DNA of 64,000 nt from Marinobacter excellens HL-55 (GTDB lineage: Bacteria > Pseudomonadota > Gammaproteobacteria > Pseudomonadales > Oleiphilaceae), in assembly GCA_001314845.1 (NCBI GenBank), contig LJZQ01000003.1:76423-140422 (forward strand), in the 5' to 3' direction. This document shows positions 51,698 to 60,926 of this stretch, piece by piece. The position numbers were made by a program, and so were the translations under genes. How positions within the stretch are numbered: the stretch's first letter is position 1; every line of letters begins with the position of its first letter. The notes below the pieces were generated by a model. The model saw only the letters and a list, made by a program, of their open reading frames with translations, searched no databases and was not told the origin of the DNA.

Positions 51698-52654
51698 ATG
51701 ACCCGATTGAATTACTGGTTAACAAACATTCTGAGATGGTTCGACTCTGAGGCAGGTTCAGATCACCTGGATACCAGCTCCCGATCCTTTAACTGGGTGC
51801 GAGTGCTGCCTTTTATAGCACTTCACTTGGCGTGTTTACTTGCTTTTTTCACTGGTGTGAGCACCTTCGCGATCGTCTTCGCCATTGGCTTTTTTGTCAT
51901 TCGGATGTTCGCGATCACGGGCTTCTACCATCGCTATTTTTCACACAAGACCTTTAAAACCAGTCGCGCGGCGCAATTTATCTTCGCCATCATCGGCGCA
52001 AGTGCCGCGCAACGTGGGCCGCTGTGGTGGGCCGCGCATCATCGCCATCATCATCAACATTCAGACGATCCAGAAGATCTGCATTCGCCGCATCAGGGAG
52101 GATTCTGGTGGTCTCACGCCGGCTGGTTTACCTGCGACGCCGGTTTTGCCATGGATCAGCGCCGGATCCGTGATTGGCTGAAATTTCCAGAATTACGTTT
52201 CATCAATCGCTTCGATTCGCTGATCCCGGCGGCATTCGCCGTGCTGATCTATCTTTTAGGTGAAGCGCTGGCTGCCTGGGCACCAGGATTGGGCACTGAC
52301 GGTTTTCAGTTATTGGTGTGGGGGTTCTTTGTGTCCACCGTGTTTTTATTCCACGCCACCGTGTCGATCAACTCACTGTCCCATGTCTGGGGCAAGCGCC
52401 GGTTTGATACCGATGACGACAGCCGCAACAACTTCTGGCTGGCATTGGTCACTCTGGGCGAAGGATGGCATAACAACCACCATCGCTGGCCTCAATCTGT
52501 GCGTCAGGGCTTTCGGTGGTATGAAATAGACGTGACCTGGTATGGCTTATGGTTGCTGTCCAAACTGGGTGTCATCTGGGATCTAAACCCAATCCCTGTC
52601 CATATTCAGGAAGAAACCCGCGAACTCGACAAATTGAGGAGGATACGCCAATGA
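51698..52654 (+). CDS. Acyl-CoA/fatty acid desaturase (delta-9 type membrane desaturase)
   Basis: HRYFSHKTFKTSRAAQ, WAAHHRHHHQHSDDPEDLHSP, GEGWHNNHHRWP histidine boxes. Confidence 0.93.
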   Translation: MTRLNYWLTNILRWFDSEAGSDHLDTSSRSFNWVRVLPFIALHLACLLAFFTGVSTFAIVFAIGFFVIRMFAITGFYHRYFSHKTFKTSRAAQFIFAIIGASAAQRGPLWWAAHHRHHHQHSDDPEDLHSPHQGGFWWSHAGWFTCDAGFAMDQRRIRDWLKFPELRFINRFDSLIPAAFAVLIYLLGEALAAWAPGLGTDGFQLLVWGFFVSTVFLFHATVSINSLSHVWGKRRFDTDDDSRNNFWLALVTLGEGWHNNHHRWPQSVRQGFRWYEIDVTWYGLWLLSKLGVIWDLNPIPVHIQEETRELDKLRRIRQ

Positions 52655-53118
52655 CGACCGCCTCTGTCATAGGTATCAGCACACGCGATTCAGCCCTGCC
52701 ATTGGTGTTGGATAAATTTTGCAAACTGTTTAACGAGCTCGACAAGGGCAACCTGACCCGGCTCGGCGAGGTCTACAGCGACGATATTCGGTTTCAGGAC
52801 CCGTTTGGCGAAGTCAGAGGTATCGACGAGCTAACAAGTTATTTTGAGGGGGCCTACGGCAACGTTATCCGCTGTCGATTCCGATTCGACGCGCCGGTCA
52901 GCCAGAATGGCTGGTGTACGATTCCATGGGTGATGGAGTTACAACACAAGCGCATCAAAGGTGGTAAAACCGTTGAAGTTGAAGGCATCAGCCATCTGGA
53001 AATCAGAGACGGCCGCGTTCGTTACCACCGGGACTATTTTGACGCCGGCCAGTTGCTCTATGAGAACCTGCCGGTGGTTGGCGGCGTTATTCGCTGGGTC
53101 AAGGAGCAAGCCGGATGA
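52651..53118 (+). CDS. Nuclear transport factor 2-like (NTF2/SnoaL) family protein
   Basis: Start 52651 (ATGA overlap); FCKLFNELDKGNLTRLGEVYSDDIRFQDPFGEVRGIDELTSYF. Confidence 0.85.
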   Translation: MTTASVIGISTRDSALPLVLDKFCKLFNELDKGNLTRLGEVYSDDIRFQDPFGEVRGIDELTSYFEGAYGNVIRCRFRFDAPVSQNGWCTIPWVMELQHKRIKGGKTVEVEGISHLEIRDGRVRYHRDYFDAGQLLYENLPVVGGVIRWVKEQAG

Positions 53119-53897
53119 GCAAGCGTCTGTCCAGCAAAAGCAATATCTGGCTGACCGGGGCTTCATCAGGGATCGGTGAGGCCGTCGCCCGCGAGCTGGC
53201 CAACCATGGCCACAACCTGATCATCACCGGCCGACGCCAGGAAGCACTGGAAATATTAGCATCCGGGCATCCTGGCCAAATGGTGCCGGCAGCGGCCGAT
53301 ACCACCCGTGAGGCTGATCTTGCGGGCATACAGGAAAGCCTTGGTCACTTCGGCGATCTCGATATGGCGATCCTGAACGCCGGCACTTGTGAATACCTCG
53401 ATGTGGCAGATTTCGACAGCAAGATCATCGAGGCGAATATCATGACCAACGTTGTCGGCACGGCCCGCAGCGTTGAAATTGCATTACCGGCACTTCGGGC
53501 AACCAGGGCCAAAGGTAAACCGGCAGCCCTGGTTATTGTCAGCTCGTCGGCTTGGTGGTTTCCATTTGCCCGTGCTGAAGGTTACGGTGCATCAAAAGCC
53601 GCCCTCACCTATTTTGCCCAGGCATTGCGTGCTGATCTCGCCGCCGAAGGCATCGACGTTGTTGTGGTCTCGCCGGGTTTTGTGAAAACCCCCCTGACCG
53701 ACCGCAACGACTTCCCCATGCCCTTCATAATAAGCTCCGAAGACGCCGCCACGCGGATTCGCACCGGGCTGGAGAAAGGTCGATCAGAGATCGCCTTCCC
53801 CCGTCGTTTTACCTGGACGCTGAAAGCGCTGGGGGCACTGCCTCAAGGCATAATCGACCGCATGGCAGCCTCTATGGCCCGCAAAGACAACCACTGA
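53115..53897 (+). CDS. SDR-family NAD(P)-dependent oxidoreductase
   Basis: IWLTGASSGIGEAVARELANHG; YGASKAALTYFAQALRADLA. Confidence 0.93.
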   Translation: MSKRLSSKSNIWLTGASSGIGEAVARELANHGHNLIITGRRQEALEILASGHPGQMVPAAADTTREADLAGIQESLGHFGDLDMAILNAGTCEYLDVADFDSKIIEANIMTNVVGTARSVEIALPALRATRAKGKPAALVIVSSSAWWFPFARAEGYGASKAALTYFAQALRADLAAEGIDVVVVSPGFVKTPLTDRNDFPMPFIISSEDAATRIRTGLEKGRSEIAFPRRFTWTLKALGALPQGIIDRMAASMARKDNH

Positions 53898-53923
53898 ACT
53901 TCAAGAAAACAGGAAAGCATTGC

Positions 53924-55189
53924 ATGAACCCGAATCGTCAGCGAATTGCTGTGATTGGCGCCGGAGTATCCGGCTTGACAGCGGCCTGGCTGCTGAGCGA
54001 ACAACACGATGTGCAGATTTTTGAGGCTGGCGACTACGCGGGTGGTCATACCAACACTGAAGAGGTTGAGGCTGGTGGACGAACCTGGCCAGTCAACACA
54101 GGCTTTATCGTTTATAACGACTGGACCTACCCGAATTTCATCAAGTTGATGGACCGTCTCGGTGTGAAGTCGGAAGTCAGCAGCATGAGTTTCAGCGTGG
54201 ACTGCCACTCCTCTGGTCTTCAGTACAACGGTACCAGCCTGAACACTTTGTTTGCGCAACGCAAAAACTTGCTCAACCTCAACTTTCTCAAGATGATTCG
54301 CGAAATCCTGAGGTTTAACAAAGAAAGCCGGGTAGATCTGGCCGAAGGCCAGATCCCTGAAGGCGAAACCCTCGGTGAGTATCTGAACCGTAACCGTTAC
54401 AGCCGTTACTTCCGGAATAATTACATCGTACCCATGGGCGCCGCCATCTGGTCTGCGCCGGAAATCATTCTTGAGCAGTTTCCGGTACGGTTCTTTCTCC
54501 AATTTTTCAATAATCACGGCATGTTATCCGTGGATGACCGTCCTACCTGGAGGGTGATCTCCGGTGGCTCCGCCAGTTATGTAACCCGGATGATGGAAAG
54601 ACTCGGTGATCGCACTCATCTGAACAGTCCCGTCAGCGCCATCGAACGCAGTGACGAGGGCGTTACCGTGATCGTCAACAACCAACGCCATCAGTTTGAC
54701 CAGGTGATTCTGGCCTGCCACAGCGACCAAGCACTAGCCATGCTGAGCGACGCCACCGACAAAGAACGTCAGATTCTGGGGGCGATCCCTTACCAGAAAA
54801 ACGACGTTGTGCTGCATACCGACGCAACCGTACTGCCATCCAACAGACGGGCGTGGGCAGCCTGGAATTACATGATTCCGGAACACAGCACTCAACCGGT
54901 ATCTGTCACCTATAATATGAACACTCTGCAGAACTTTGACGATGCACCAGAAACTTTCTGCGTCACCCTGAACCGCAGCCATGACATCGCGCCGGACAGG
55001 GTGATCAAGCGGTTTGAGTACGATCATCCCGTGTTTACGCTGGATGCCGTAGCAGCCCAGGAGCGATACGATGAAATCGGAAACCAGAACCGTACCCATT
55101 TCTGCGGTGCCTACTGGTTTAACGGATTTCACGAAGACGGCGTACGCAGTGCTTTACGTGTTACCCGGGCGTTTGGCGTGGAACTCTGA
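53924..55189 (+). CDS. NAD(P)/FAD-dependent oxidoreductase
   Basis: RIAVIGAGVSGLTAAWLLSEQHDVQIFEAGDYAGGHTNT. Confidence 0.92.
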   Translation: MNPNRQRIAVIGAGVSGLTAAWLLSEQHDVQIFEAGDYAGGHTNTEEVEAGGRTWPVNTGFIVYNDWTYPNFIKLMDRLGVKSEVSSMSFSVDCHSSGLQYNGTSLNTLFAQRKNLLNLNFLKMIREILRFNKESRVDLAEGQIPEGETLGEYLNRNRYSRYFRNNYIVPMGAAIWSAPEIILEQFPVRFFLQFFNNHGMLSVDDRPTWRVISGGSASYVTRMMERLGDRTHLNSPVSAIERSDEGVTVIVNNQRHQFDQVILACHSDQALAMLSDATDKERQILGAIPYQKNDVVLHTDATVLPSNRRAWAAWNYMIPEHSTQPVSVTYNMNTLQNFDDAPETFCVTLNRSHDIAPDRVIKRFEYDHPVFTLDAVAAQERYDEIGNQNRTHFCGAYWFNGFHEDGVRSALRVTRAFGVEL

Positions 55190-55191
55190 TC

Positions 55192-56091
55192 ATGTCCACA
55201 GACTGGCTAGAAGGCACTATAAGACATAGACGTAAACTACCGGTTTTACATGACTTCACATACAAGATCGGCATGATTGCGTTGGACATTGATGAGTGGT
55301 CAACGGTGACCGCCGCCAGTCCGTTTTTTTCACTGGAACGCTTTAACTGGATGTCTTTGTACCGTAAAGACTACCTGGACCCGGAAGTGCCCAGTCTTCG
55401 CCAGGCAGTTTACAACCGGGTAAAAAGTAGCACTGGCTGGGCACCCGACGGTCCCATTGAGCTCATCACTCATCCGCGCTATCTGGGCTATGTATTCAAC
55501 CCTGTCAGCTTTTACCTGTGTTACGAGCAAGACGAAAGCCCGCAGAAGGGCGATGTACCGCGGGTCATTTTGGCTCAGATTACCAATACGCCGTGGAAAG
55601 AAAGACACGTGTATTGCCTTGAAAGCAACGGTCACGAACCGGTAAATCGCGATGGCTGGCACACACAGCGCTTTGCCTTCGGTAAACGCTTCCATGTGTC
55701 ACCGTTCAACGGCATGGATCAACATTACGATTGGCTGTTCAGCTTTCGTGGGCCCGAGTTGCGGGTTCACATGAATGTCACCCAGGGTCAGAAGAAACAT
55801 TTCGACGCCACCTTGGTAGTCCAGCGTACACCCTTCGATCGTAAAGTCCTGCATAAAAGCCTGATGAAGTTTCCACTGGAAACCCTTAAAGGTACCGCCG
55901 GAATCTACTGGAATGCGCTCAAATTGAAGACTAAAGGTGCGCCTTTCTACACCAACCCGGACAAGCTGGACCAGAATGCCCGCGATTACAGGAAAGGTGC
56001 AGATGACCAAGGCATCGATATAACGACGGTACCGGCGACCACTACTAACGATCAAGAACATGCAGGAAGGGTAAGCTCATGGAGAACCTGA
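55192..56091 (+). CDS. DUF1365 domain protein
   Basis: WLEGTIRHRRKLPVLHDFTYKIGMIALDIDEW; LITHPRYLGYVFNPVSFYLCY. Confidence 0.9.
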   Translation: MSTDWLEGTIRHRRKLPVLHDFTYKIGMIALDIDEWSTVTAASPFFSLERFNWMSLYRKDYLDPEVPSLRQAVYNRVKSSTGWAPDGPIELITHPRYLGYVFNPVSFYLCYEQDESPQKGDVPRVILAQITNTPWKERHVYCLESNGHEPVNRDGWHTQRFAFGKRFHVSPFNGMDQHYDWLFSFRGPELRVHMNVTQGQKKHFDATLVVQRTPFDRKVLHKSLMKFPLETLKGTAGIYWNALKLKTKGAPFYTNPDKLDQNARDYRKGADDQGIDITTVPATTTNDQEHAGRVSSWRT

Positions 56092-57353
56092 ACACATCGG
56101 CGAACCGCCAAATCGACAAGGGCGAAACACTGCCCTTGGTCAGCCGTATATCAAGAAAACTGGTCTGCCATCAGTTATCCCAACTCGGGCACGGTCGGCT
56201 GGTGGTGCGGGAGGCCGGGTTTGAGGATCACGTCTTCGGTGACGGCAACGACGCACATCCAGCCGCAGAGTTGATTATTCATGACCACACCACCTGGCGG
56301 GATCTGGTGACCGGTGGCAGCGTTGGCGCAGCAGAGTCTTACGTGGCGGGCGACTGGAGCACGCCAGATCTGACCGCCCTGTTGCGATTTTTTACCCGCA
56401 ACATCGACACTATGAACACCTTTGAAGACAAATTCAGCTGGGTCAGCAAGCCTGCTCTTAAAGGCTTGCACTGGCTGAACCGGAATACGCCGGAAGGCTC
56501 CCGCAAAAATATCAGTGCTCACTATGATCTCGGAAACGACCTGTTCGAGTTGTTTCTTGATCCGACCATGATGTACTCCTCTGCGATCTATCCAAGGGAA
56601 GATGCCACGCTTGAAGAGGCCGCCGTCCACAAACTGGATACCATCTGCAGGAAACTCGAGCTGAAGCCGACAGACCGTGTCGTCGAGATTGGCACTGGCT
56701 GGGGCGGGTTCGCCATCCACGCGGCCAAACATTACGGCTGCCATGTCACCACCACCACGATTTCCAAAGAGCAGCTGGAGCTGGCGAAGGAACGAGTAAA
56801 AGCCGAGGGGCTGGACGATCAAATCACCCTGCTGTTCGACGATTACCGTGATCTGGAAGGCCAATTCGACAAGTTGGTCTCTATTGAAATGATCGAAGCC
56901 GTTGGTCCGCAGTTTCTGGACAGCTACCTGTCGCAAATCAGCGCACTGCTCAAACCGGACGGCTTAGCCTTGATTCAGGCCATCAACATGCCGGAGCAAC
57001 GATACAAACGTGCCTTGAAGAACGTGGATTTCATTCAACGATTCATTTTTCCCGGCAGCTTCATCCCCTCCTTCGGCGCCATACTCAACTCGATGCGCAG
57101 GGAGTCTGACCTGGTACTGACTCACTCGGAAGACTTCGGATTTCATTATGCCCGAACGCTTCGTGACTGGTGCGACCGGTTTATGGCGAATCGGGACACG
57201 CTGACCAAACAAGGTTATGACGAAGCCTTCCAGCGCCTTTGGCACTTCTATTTTGCCTACTGCGAAGCCGGATTCAGTGAGCGCGCAATTGGTGTTGCCC
57301 ACCTGGTGATGGCCAAGCCCGGTAATAAACGCGCGAACATCCTAAGCCTATGA
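56079..57353 (+). CDS. Cyclopropane-fatty-acyl-phospholipid synthase family methyltransferase
   Basis: ISAHYDLGNDLFELFLDPTMMYSSAIY; DRVVEIGTGWGGFAIHAA. Confidence 0.93.
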   Translation: MENLNTSANRQIDKGETLPLVSRISRKLVCHQLSQLGHGRLVVREAGFEDHVFGDGNDAHPAAELIIHDHTTWRDLVTGGSVGAAESYVAGDWSTPDLTALLRFFTRNIDTMNTFEDKFSWVSKPALKGLHWLNRNTPEGSRKNISAHYDLGNDLFELFLDPTMMYSSAIYPREDATLEEAAVHKLDTICRKLELKPTDRVVEIGTGWGGFAIHAAKHYGCHVTTTTISKEQLELAKERVKAEGLDDQITLLFDDYRDLEGQFDKLVSIEMIEAVGPQFLDSYLSQISALLKPDGLALIQAINMPEQRYKRALKNVDFIQRFIFPGSFIPSFGAILNSMRRESDLVLTHSEDFGFHYARTLRDWCDRFMANRDTLTKQGYDEAFQRLWHFYFAYCEAGFSERAIGVAHLVMAKPGNKRANILSL

Positions 57354-57874
57354 TCACCTCAGAAACCGCTCGCAATGTGATCAACTTCGTGCTGTTTCAG
57401 ATCGGATGGTTCACCTGTGTGATGTTTCCCAGCCTGGCCGCCGCCGGGCTGGTGTTGGTCTTTATGGCGGTGCATTTCGCATTAGTCAGCCAAAAGCGAT
57501 TTGTTGAGCTGCAGTTCATCGGGTTTGGTGTTGTGCTCGGCAGCCTGATGGACACGCTCTGGTTTCAGACTGGCGTGCTCGGCCTTGCCGGCAGCGAAGA
57601 AGTGCTGATTGCTCCGCCCTGGCTGGTCGCAATCTGGGCTATATTCATGACGACGATTTGTCACTCGCTTGGCTGGATGGGACGGCATAAGTGGCTGCCT
57701 TATGTGTTTGCTCCGGTGGCAGGTCCGTTTGCCTACTGGTCCGCCAGCAAGCTTGGTGTGGTGACGTTACCAGACCTGAGCGTATCGTTGGCTGCGATGG
57801 CTGCAGGCTGGTTTGTTCTGTTTCCTTTGCTGCTATCCATCCGTAACAGCCTTTATTCGGAGTTGCAGTCATGA
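57350..57874 (+). CDS. DUF2878 membrane protein
   Basis: 174 aa; VINFVLFQIGWFTCVM; TM-rich; position after Cfa-like gene. Confidence 0.82.
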   Translation: MITSETARNVINFVLFQIGWFTCVMFPSLAAAGLVLVFMAVHFALVSQKRFVELQFIGFGVVLGSLMDTLWFQTGVLGLAGSEEVLIAPPWLVAIWAIFMTTICHSLGWMGRHKWLPYVFAPVAGPFAYWSASKLGVVTLPDLSVSLAAMAAGWFVLFPLLLSIRNSLYSELQS

Positions 57875-58608
57875 TCCGATCATCCCTCACACTGAGTGCT
57901 CTGTTGCTGACAGCCCCCTGTGCTCTTGCCGTGCCTTTCGAATTCACCGGTACCGCGAAAGACGACAAAGGCAATATGCTCTACCAGGAGTCTCACCGAG
58001 TGGAAGGGTCCTGCGCCGAGGGCGTATTCCAGCCCACCAGTCATCAAGTGGACTATCGGAAATCACCCCGCGCCGACAGCTTTGCCGACAAAAAACTGAG
58101 TTACGACAATGCCGCCGTGCGCCCAACCGTTGAGTTTAACCAAACGGAGCATAAAGAGCTGTTGAATATCCGTTACCCGGAACCAAACAGCCTGGAGATC
58201 CAATGGCAGACGCCCGGCAGAAAAACAGAAAACTTCAGTGTTTCCTTCGATGACCGCCTGGTCGTAGACGCGGGTTTTGATCAATTTGTCAGGGCAAACT
58301 GGGACAAAGTCACCAATGGCGATTCGATAGAATTCCGTTTTCTGGCACCAACCCGCGGCGAGCACTACGGCTTTGTACTCGAGCCCGCCTCCAGTGACCA
58401 GGTGAACGCCGATGTGGTGGTCCAGATCCGCCCGACCAGCTTGGTTCTGAGGTTTCTGGTAGACCCCATTGTGCTTGGCTACAACCGTGAGGGCGCGCTG
58501 ACTGACTACCTTGGCTTGACCAACATTCGCAAAAATTCCGACGAAAACTACACTGCGCACATTCGATATGACGTATCGAGTTATCCCGATTGTGAGCTGA
58601 CGCCCTGA
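57871..58608 (+). CDS. Exported protein of unknown function
   Basis: 245 aa; signal peptide MIRSSLTLSALLLTAPCALAVPF; ATGA overlap with DUF2878 gene. Confidence 0.75.
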   Translation: MIRSSLTLSALLLTAPCALAVPFEFTGTAKDDKGNMLYQESHRVEGSCAEGVFQPTSHQVDYRKSPRADSFADKKLSYDNAAVRPTVEFNQTEHKELLNIRYPEPNSLEIQWQTPGRKTENFSVSFDDRLVVDAGFDQFVRANWDKVTNGDSIEFRFLAPTRGEHYGFVLEPASSDQVNADVVVQIRPTSLVLRFLVDPIVLGYNREGALTDYLGLTNIRKNSDENYTAHIRYDVSSYPDCELTP

Positions 58609-58689
58609 ATTCCTCGGACAGGGCAAACGGAACCCCCTCTGAACTGTGTGTTAAACTTCGGAACAAACTGATCCGGAGACTCCGCACCC

Positions 58690-59502
58690 ATGATGTTCGT
58701 GTCGTTTAACGTCAACAGTATTCGCACCCGACTGCACCAGCTCGAAGCTGTTATTGAGCAACTGGCCCCAGACGTCATCGGCTTGCAGGAAACCAAGGTC
58801 ACCGACGAAGAGTTCCCGGTAGAAGCCATCCGTAATTTGGGTTATCACGTTCACTTTCACGGCCAGAAGACCCACTACGGCGTAGCACTGTTATCCAGGG
58901 CACAACCGGATGAAGTTATAAAAGGCTACGCAACGGACCAGCCAGACGCTCAGCGGCGCCTGATCACCGGCAAATTCACTGTTAACGGCGTGCCACTCAC
59001 GGTCATCAACGGCTACTTTCCGCAGGGTGAGAGCCGCGATCACCCAGTTAAATTCCCTGCCAAGCAAAAGTTCTATCAGGATCTCATGAGTTATCTTGAC
59101 GAACTATCAGCGCAGCCCGGGCATGTTGTATTGATGGGCGATATGAATATATCGCCCACCGACAAAGATATCGGCATCGGCCCTGATAACGCCAAACGCT
59201 GGTTGCGTAGCGGAAAATGCAGTTTTCTACCGGAAGAACGGGAGTGGTTGGGCCAGGTTGAGCAACGCGGCTTCACAGACGTGTTTCGCCATCTGAATCC
59301 GGACGAAGCCAACACCTTCAGCTGGTTCGACTACCGCAGCAAAGGCTTTGAGCGGAAGCCCCGGCGCGGTCTGCGCATCGATCTGATCATGGCCAACGAC
59401 AGCTTGCTCCCCAAAGCCTCAGGTGCAGGTGTAAGCTATGAGATCCGCGCCATGGAAAGGCCTTCGGACCATTGCCCGATCTGGGCCCGGTTTGACCTTT
59501 AA
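58690..59502 (+). CDS. xthA: Exodeoxyribonuclease III
   Basis: MFVSFNVNSIRTRLHQLEAVIEQLAPDVIGLQETKV; GDMNISPTDKDIGIG; RPSDHCPIWA. Confidence 0.93.
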   Translation: MMFVSFNVNSIRTRLHQLEAVIEQLAPDVIGLQETKVTDEEFPVEAIRNLGYHVHFHGQKTHYGVALLSRAQPDEVIKGYATDQPDAQRRLITGKFTVNGVPLTVINGYFPQGESRDHPVKFPAKQKFYQDLMSYLDELSAQPGHVVLMGDMNISPTDKDIGIGPDNAKRWLRSGKCSFLPEEREWLGQVEQRGFTDVFRHLNPDEANTFSWFDYRSKGFERKPRRGLRIDLIMANDSLLPKASGAGVSYEIRAMERPSDHCPIWARFDL

Positions 59503-59514
59503 ACCACAGATCGA

Positions 59515-60150
59515 TTGATGATGAAAAAAATCAAAACCAGGGACAGGATTCTCGGCACCAGCCTCCAGCTGTTTAACAGCCTGGGTGAACCCAACGTCAC
59601 CACGCTGCTGATTTCCGATGAACTGGAGATCAGTCCGGGTAATCTCTATTACCATTTCAAGAGCAAAGGCGACATTGTCGACGAGTTGTTCGAGAGCTTT
59701 GAATCGGAATTACTGGACTTATTGGCCGTACCTGACGATGCCGACATATCTCTGGATGAGTTTAGTTTTTTTCTGCACCTTCTGTTTGAGACGGTGGCTC
59801 GCTACCGGTTCATGTATCAGGATCTGGTTAACGTGCTGTCGCGCTATACCCAATTGCAGGTTCGTTTTCGGCGTATTCTGAAAAAGAAGAAGGCGGCATT
59901 CATGACGTTGTCGGAAAGCTTTCGCCGCCAGGGGGCTATGGCCATCAGTGACGACGAGCTGCTGTCACTATGCGAGCAGCTCACACTCACGGCCTGTTAC
60001 TGGAGCAGCTTTGACACCTTGTCCCATCTCGATGACCGGGATGCAGTGGACCCCGGTAAAGGTGTCTACCAGATGCTGCACCTGATTCTCCCCTATCTGG
60101 CAGAAGAAGCGCAGCAGGAAATACGGCTGACCAGCCGCACTTACCTGTAA
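59515..60150 (+). CDS. TetR/AcrR family transcriptional regulator
   Basis: DRILGTSLQLFNSLGEPNVTTLLISDELEISPGNLYYHFKSKGDIVDELF (HTH). Confidence 0.9.
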   Translation: MMMKKIKTRDRILGTSLQLFNSLGEPNVTTLLISDELEISPGNLYYHFKSKGDIVDELFESFESELLDLLAVPDDADISLDEFSFFLHLLFETVARYRFMYQDLVNVLSRYTQLQVRFRRILKKKKAAFMTLSESFRRQGAMAISDDELLSLCEQLTLTACYWSSFDTLSHLDDRDAVDPGKGVYQMLHLILPYLAEEAQQEIRLTSRTYL

Positions 60151-60153
60151 GCG

Positions 60154-60573
60154 TTAATCTTCTTCATCGTTGATCGGAGCATCTCGACGTAATCGGGCCA
60201 GTTCGCTTTCCAGTGCTGCAATCCGGTGCTCCAGAGATTCGATCTCTTCCCGGCGGTGAATCCCCAGTCGCCGCAAAGCTCCGGATACCCGTTGGTCAAA
60301 CATGTGCTCAAGCCGATCCCAGGTGCCGGTCGCTCGCTCGCGCACTTCACCTACTCGGTCTTCAACGGTCCGAATCTGCTTTTCGACGGCTCCTCGGGTT
60401 CGGGTTTCAAGTTGCTCACCTTCCTGAACCAGGCGATCGAACAACTTGCCGGTGTCCTCTTCCGCCTTGGTAAACGCGCCAAGGCCGGCCAGCCAGATCT
60501 GACGGGCGGAATCCTTTATTTTATCCGCCAGTTGCGAATCATTCTCTGGTTGTTTGTCGTCGCTGTCAGACAT
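60154..60573 (-). CDS. Phasin family (PHA granule-associated) protein
   Basis: MSDSDDKQPENDSQLADKIKDSARQIWLAGLGAFTKAEEDTGKLFDRLVQEGEQLE; start 60573. Confidence 0.87.
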   Translation of the reverse strand: MSDSDDKQPENDSQLADKIKDSARQIWLAGLGAFTKAEEDTGKLFDRLVQEGEQLETRTRGAVEKQIRTVEDRVGEVRERATGTWDRLEHMFDQRVSGALRRLGIHRREEIESLEHRIAALESELARLRRDAPINDEED

Positions 60574-60693
60574 GCACACCTCTTGGCCACAAAGCAAAAA
60601 AAATCTAAAGCCATTATATTACAGCCACACCGGGATTTCAGTGGTACTGCTCGCACCGCTGAAAGTACTGTCATTAAAGGGCGCAATATAAAG

Positions 60694-60868
60694 ACGGATG
60701 GGATATGAAAAAATGTTCCCAAACGAAAGTCCCCGCTTTCTTGAACTGACCAAATTATGGTCAATACTTCCCAATACCGGTGTCCCAGTTGATGCCGGTT
60801 TGTCTGGAAGTCTTTCATGGATACTACTCGCACGCCTCTGCCCGGCATCCCTTGCCGGGCTTTTTTTT
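60694..60868 (+). ncRNA. Candidate structured sRNA or transcription-attenuating leader
   Basis: Several perfect stems (60725-60740, 60747-60763, 60766-60811 enclosing 60776-60799) ending in a strong + strand terminator; no cognate + strand CDS immediately upstream. Confidence 0.45.
60840..60868 (+). terminator. Rho-independent terminator
   Basis: GCCCGGCATCCCTTGCCGGGCTTTTTTTT. Confidence 0.92.
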
Positions 60869-60926
60869 GCTATTATCGCCCCCAATTATAAGCTTATATC
60901 CACCCTTGATTTCCTGGAGACCTCAA

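Noticed and set aside
56175-56936. 253-aa minus-strand ORF
   Set aside because: Antisense to the Cfa-like gene; shadow ORF.
60138-60165. Possible GacA box (TGTAAG) near the sRNA candidate
   Set aside because: The second half-site CTTACA is absent at the right spacing; the match lies at the TetR stop and is too far upstream.
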